Shown here one piece after another: positions 60,551 through 64,000 of a stretch of 64,000 bases of DNA (the stretch's first letter is position 1; every line of letters begins with the position of its first letter). Source of the DNA: Sphingobacterium cavernae. Its GTDB lineage: Bacteria > Bacteroidota > Bacteroidia > Sphingobacteriales > Sphingobacteriaceae. Under the pieces are notes generated by a model, which did no database searches, was not told where the DNA came from, and was given only the letters and a program-made list of their open reading frames with translations. The DNA is taken from the NCBI RefSeq assembly GCF_008520265.1, contig NZ_VIQM01000108.1, positions 62,001-126,000 on the forward strand, given 5' to 3'. The translations under genes were made by a program, and so were the position numbers.

Positions 60551-61316
60551 AATATGTGCGATAGGAATAGGAGTTGCTATAATGACATCGTGTGGTTCGC
60601 GTAAGCAAGTAGCGAATACAAATTCGGGGGCAGAAAGTACGGTTATTAAACCCAATGAGAATGCTGATTATTTAATTAATAACCTTGATTTTCATAGTTT
60701 TTCGGGTAGAGCCAAAGCAAAAGTTGAATTAGGTGACGAGAATCAAGACGTCACTATGCATGTACGTATTCAGCGCAATAAAGCGATTTGGATTTCTCTT
60801 ACAGGGACATTTTTAAATGTTGAAGGCGCTCGATTACTAATTACGCCAGATAGTGTCAAGATAATGAATAAATTGCAGGGAGAATACACAGCAAAACCTT
60901 TCAATTTTATACATAAGTACACGGGTGAGGGCGTGAGCTTTAGCGTATTGCAGGATTTATTAATAGCGAATGTATCCTCTGATTTATTGCGTACGGATCA
61001 AATGACTGTAGCAAAAGCTACCGATGATGTGCAATTGGTAGGTGTAAAAAATAATTTGTCTTTTCAATATAGTCTAAATGGCAAATTTAGACCAAAAGTT
61101 ATTCGCCTGACGCCAGTAGGAAAGAACCAGAGCCTTGAAGCTTTTTACAGTTCATTTAATGATGTGACGGGCTATAATTTTCCTCAAAATCAAAATATAA
61201 AGTTGAGTTCTTCAGGGATTCAAGTCAACGCGGTATTAAATTACAATAAAATTGAATTTAATCAAGAGGTGGAAATGCCTTTTACAGTGCCGTCTAAATA
61301 CAAAGTTTTGAATTAA
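60540..61316 (+). CDS. DUF4292 lipoprotein (LolB-like)
   Basis: The ATG at 60540 gives a lipoprotein signal (ICAIGIGVAIMTSC, Cys near residue 17); the earlier start in frame is inside the TPR gene. The 258-residue protein has the DUF4292 core: FHSFSGRAKAKVELGDENQDV, HVRIQRNKAIWISLTG, EGARLLITPDSVKIMNK. The fold resembles LolB/LppX-type lipid carriers; outer-membrane lipoprotein sorting is a guess. It overlaps the TPR gene by 11 bases, supporting coupling. Confidence 0.85.
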   Translation: MWNKICAIGIGVAIMTSCGSRKQVANTNSGAESTVIKPNENADYLINNLDFHSFSGRAKAKVELGDENQDVTMHVRIQRNKAIWISLTGTFLNVEGARLLITPDSVKIMNKLQGEYTAKPFNFIHKYTGEGVSFSVLQDLLIANVSSDLLRTDQMTVAKATDDVQLVGVKNNLSFQYSLNGKFRPKVIRLTPVGKNQSLEAFYSSFNDVTGYNFPQNQNIKLSSSGIQVNAVLNYNKIEFNQEVEMPFTVPSKYKVLN

Positions 61317-61409
61317 TTGCATGTTAAAATAATCTTTTTATTAGGCAAGTCAGTTAGATATCACTATTTTTGGAAGTTGTACAAAAACGAGTAAGCCAGG
61401 GCTCCATTC

Positions 61410-62675
61410 ATGAATTTTAGACATATATTATTAAGCATATTTTTTGTTTTCTTCATTAGCCATCTGTCATTTGGACAGAGTAGTGCGCAGCTAAAGAAGC
61501 AGTTGGAGAAAATTAATTCCGAAATTGCGAATCTTAATAAAGAGCTTTTGGCGAAGACAAAGGAAAAGCTTCTTTCGCAAAAAGAAGTTTCTGCATTGAG
61601 TAGACAGCTGAATCTTCGTGAAGAAAAAATTTCGGTTATCAGTAAAGAAGTCAATAACCTTACATCTCAGATTAACAAGAATACGAAATCAGTTAATGAG
61701 CTTAAAGCAGAATTAGAAAAGATGCGTAAGGACTACGAAAAGATGATAATGTTTGCTTTTCGTAACAAAAATGGATACAACAAAATGATGTTCATTTTTG
61801 CTTCTAAAGATTTCAACCAAGCTTTCAAGCGTATCAAATATTTACAGCAATTTTCGGATGCACGTAAAACAAAGGCAGCTGAAATTGAAGCTGTAAAAAA
61901 GGATATTGAATTGAAAATCGCGCAGATGGAAGCCGATCGCAATACACAACGTGGATTATTAGCGGATCAGCAAAAAGAGCGTGAAATTATCAGAAAAGAT
62001 AGAGCTCAACATCAATCGCAATTAAATTCTATTGTCAAAGAAGAGCGTACTTTCAAAGGGCAGTTATCGAAAAAACAACAGGAAAAGAAAAAAATGGAGG
62101 CATTGATTCGTGCGGCCATTAATAGAGAAATAGCTGAAGAAAGACGTAGAGCAGAGGCAGAACGCAAGCGCTTAGCGGAGGCTGAAGCAAAACGTACCGG
62201 TAAAACTGTAGCAGAAGTAGAAAAGGCAACTCCTAAGAAAACAGATAGCGAGATTCTTCGTTCTACGCCAGAAGCAGCAAGACTTTCGGCAGATTTCAAA
62301 TCGAATAGAGGGCGCTTACCTTGGCCTGTGGCGCAGGGAAATATTGTCCGCAATTATGGATCATATACGGTAGACGGTATTACAAGTTCTGCTCCAGATG
62401 TGGGGATTCGTACGACTGATGGTGCAGGGGTTAAAGCTGTATTTGAAGGTGAAGTTGTACAAGCTGTAGCTGGTGTGGTTGTCATAAAACATGGTGAATA
62501 TTTTAGTTTTTATTCGAACATGTCATCTGTTTCAGTTCGTAGAAGGCAGAAAGTAAGTCGCGGACAGCAAATAGGTATAGCAGATAAAGATCCTGAATTA
62601 GGTTATACAGTGGTTTACTTCGGTTTATCACAAGGTCAAAATGATTTTAATCCATCACCTTGGTTAGCAAGATAG
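61410..62675 (+). CDS. EnvC-like murein hydrolase activator (M23 family)
   Basis: Signal peptide (HLSFGQ end) followed by a long coiled coil (about residues 25-250, with Lys/Glu/Gln-rich heptads such as SSAQLKKQLEKINSEIANL) and a C-terminal LytM domain (about residues 300-420). The zinc-ligand positions are degenerate: APDVGIRT stands in for the H-x-x-x-D motif and VVYFGLSQ for H-x-H. That is typical of EnvC-type activators that lack hydrolase activity and instead stimulate amidases during cell division. Its 421 residues fit. Confidence 0.87.
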   Translation: MNFRHILLSIFFVFFISHLSFGQSSAQLKKQLEKINSEIANLNKELLAKTKEKLLSQKEVSALSRQLNLREEKISVISKEVNNLTSQINKNTKSVNELKAELEKMRKDYEKMIMFAFRNKNGYNKMMFIFASKDFNQAFKRIKYLQQFSDARKTKAAEIEAVKKDIELKIAQMEADRNTQRGLLADQQKEREIIRKDRAQHQSQLNSIVKEERTFKGQLSKKQQEKKKMEALIRAAINREIAEERRRAEAERKRLAEAEAKRTGKTVAEVEKATPKKTDSEILRSTPEAARLSADFKSNRGRLPWPVAQGNIVRNYGSYTVDGITSSAPDVGIRTTDGAGVKAVFEGEVVQAVAGVVVIKHGEYFSFYSNMSSVSVRRRQKVSRGQQIGIADKDPELGYTVVYFGLSQGQNDFNPSPWLAR

Positions 62676-62756
62676 TTACACGAGAATAACAATTAATTCT
62701 ATATATTTGTAAATAGTCATATTGAGAAAGAATTTTAAAGAAATAGCATAACTAAA

Positions 62757-62954
62757 ATGTATACATCTAATTTATTATTTATAGGAACACAAGAGATTAT
62801 CATTATCGTGGTATTAGTTCTTTTGTTATTTGGGGGTAAAAAGATTCCAGAATTAATGCGCGGTCTTGGTAGAGGTGTGAAGGAATTTAAAGATGGTCAG
62901 CGTGAAGACACGACTGAGAAGCCAGAAGAAAAACAAAAATCAAATAATTTATAA
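62757..62954 (+). CDS. tatA: Twin-arginine translocase component TatA/E
   Basis: A 65-residue Sec-independent translocation subunit: N-terminal membrane helix ([20 protein letters not shown]), then the amphipathic helix [19 protein letters not shown] and a charged tail. TatA forms the pore that exports folded proteins with twin-arginine signals. A strong terminator follows. No tatC is nearby in this window. Confidence 0.93.
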   Translation: MYTSNLLFIGTQEIIIIVVLVLLLFGGKKIPELMRGLGRGVKEFKDGQREDTTEKPEEKQKSNNL

Positions 62955-62963
62955 AAATATTTG

Positions 62964-63006
62964 CAAAGATTACATGTATTAATCCACATGTAATCTTTGT
63001 TTTTTT
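62964..63006 (+). terminator. tatA terminator
   Basis: CAAAGATTACATGT pairs perfectly with ACATGTAATCTTTG (14 bp, 8-base loop), followed by TTTTTTT. Confidence 0.9.
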
Positions 63007-63055
63007 GCCTTATTGGCTAAATATTGCCAACTAGTATCCAAAAAACTAGCACAAT

Positions 63056-64000
63056 ATGAAGAACAAATTATACACCGTATTATTAACCACTATAATCAGT
63101 GTACACACATCTACCGCTCAAACCTATTCGGTAAATCCTATTGACGACGATTACTACAATCAAATGTCTTTTGCGACTTCAATGGATGAGCATCGTGAAT
63201 TATTAGTAGAATTAGACTCCATACGCAAGCACATAGACGAAAAAGTTGATGTATCTATTGCTGATGCACATATATTGCGTCGGATGAAAGCTTCCACGAA
63301 GACCATTCCTTTGGATTACAATTCCCAAGTCAAGTATTTTATCGACAAATATATTTCGGCGAATTATAAGCCTTACATGAGTCGTATGCATGGGCTTAGT
63401 AATCATTATTTCAGAGTGTACGATAAGGTATTTCAAGAGATGGGAATTCCTGAGGAAATAAAGTACTTGTCTCTCGTAGAGTCGTCTTTAAATCCGCATT
63501 TGGTTTCTTCCGCCGGAGCTGTGGGGCCTTGGCAATTTATCTACACGACAGCACGTGGTTACGATTTAGATATGAACACGCATGTCGATGAGCGCAAAGA
63601 TATTTATGCTGCGACATATGCTGTATCTACTTATTTAAACGAGTCTTATGATCAATTTAACGATTGGCTATTAGCTCTAGCATCCTATAACTGTGGAAGA
63701 GGCTGTGTCAAACGCGCTATACAACGTTCGGGAATGAATAACCCTACATTCTGGGAATTGTCGCCATTTCTTCCAAAGGAAACACAAAATTATATCCCTA
63801 AGTATGTAGCTATGACTTATGTCTTGAGCAATGCTAGCGCCTATGGCATAGAACCTGCTGCTACAGAATTAGATTATGAAACCAAAGTGGTGCTGGTAAA
63901 CAATACAGTGGATCTACGACATGTTGCTCAAGCTGTTAATTTGGATGTCGAAAATCTAAAGCATTTTAATCCAGCGTACAAAAAGACCTATGTCAATGGA
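63056..64000 (+). CDS. Membrane-bound lytic transglycosylase MltD-like (3'-truncated)
   Basis: The frame runs from the ATG at 63056 past the window end. A signal peptide (MKNKLYTVLLTTIISVHTSTAQ) is followed by an SLT domain: LVESSLNPHLVSSAGAVGPWQF with the catalytic Glu at residue 142, and LASYNCGRGCVKRAI. C-terminal LysM domains, as in MltD, may follow outside the window; the visible end VDLRHVAQAVNLDVENLKHFNP looks like the start of a LysM repeat. It cleaves peptidoglycan, consistent with the nearby EnvC-like protein. Confidence 0.88.
   Translation, partial: MKNKLYTVLLTTIISVHTSTAQTYSVNPIDDDYYNQMSFATSMDEHRELLVELDSIRKHIDEKVDVSIADAHILRRMKASTKTIPLDYNSQVKYFIDKYISANYKPYMSRMHGLSNHYFRVYDKVFQEMGIPEEIKYLSLVESSLNPHLVSSAGAVGPWQFIYTTARGYDLDMNTHVDERKDIYAATYAVSTYLNESYDQFNDWLLALASYNCGRGCVKRAIQRSGMNNPTFWELSPFLPKETQNYIPKYVAMTYVLSNASAYGIEPAATELDYETKVVLVNNTVDLRHVAQAVNLDVENLKHFNPAYKKTYVNG

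Noticed and set aside
1-64000. CRISPR array, prophage or integrated element
   Set aside because: No evenly spaced direct repeats, cas genes, phage structural genes, integrase or transposase were found.

Overview
The window comes from a low-GC Bacteroidota chromosome, most likely family Sphingobacteriaceae (Sphingobacterium/Pedobacter-like). Evidence: promoters of the Bacteroidota TTTG/TAnnTTTG type, few Shine-Dalgarno sites, a SusC-type TonB receptor with carboxypeptidase-regulatory domains, a fused hemCD gene, a split transketolase, GH43 and GH78 enzymes, and lineage families DUF2027, DUF4292, DUF5777 and DUF6984. No rRNA, tRNA, CRISPR array or intact transposase was found.

Layout. 1-1 kb: 3' part of a GH43 glycosidase. 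1.3-5 kb: housekeeping run hinT-dedA-ppa-CNNM/CorC-rsmE. 5-7.6 kb (minus): ABC ATPase, permease with a large His-rich loop, and a DUF3299 protein, resembling the Zrg zinc system. 7.8-12.2 kb: TonB receptor with a partner lipoprotein. 12.3-15.3 kb: transglutaminase-like protein, small exported protein, AraC regulator. 15.4-20.3 kb: dnaX, rlmB, HPP protein, exported racemase homologue. 20.3-28.7 kb (mostly minus): acyl-CoA synthetase, DEAD-box helicase, and an operon tktN-tktC-ECF sigma-repeat-rich anti-sigma-small exported protein. 28.9-34.5 kb: duplicated secreted protein, membrane protein, M28 peptidase, SprT-like protein, recN. 34.6-37.6 kb: bacteriophytochrome kinase plus heme oxygenase. 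37.8-39.9 kb: a decayed patch (DUF5777 and beta-barrel pseudogenes around a YceI gene that lost its signal peptide). 40-47.1 kb: hemA-hemCD-hemB-hemL of the C5 tetrapyrrole pathway with lipoproteins and a frameshifted DUF6984 gene. 47.4-52 kb: membrane proteins, a probable small RNA, rbfA, aat, class V aminotransferase, DUF2027. 52.2-55.8 kb: remnants of an ECF sigma gene fused to a sulfatase tail, then a GH78 alpha-L-rhamnosidase. 55.9-58.6 kb (minus): rplM-rpsI-rpsB-tsf. 58.8-64 kb: TPR protein, DUF4292 lipoprotein, EnvC-like M23 protein, TatA, and the start of a MltD-like transglycosylase.

How parts connect. The hem cluster makes heme; heme oxygenase would cut heme to biliverdin, which the co-transcribed phytochrome needs. 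The cell-wall block at the right end (EnvC-like activator, MltD) fits envelope remodelling. GH43, GH78 and the sulfatase tail suggest past or present use of plant or algal polysaccharides, with part of that equipment decaying. The least explained items are a promoter-to-terminator non-coding transcript at 48.96-49.13 kb, the six-repeat anti-sigma protein, the internally duplicated secreted protein at 29 kb, and the His-loop ABC exporter/importer.
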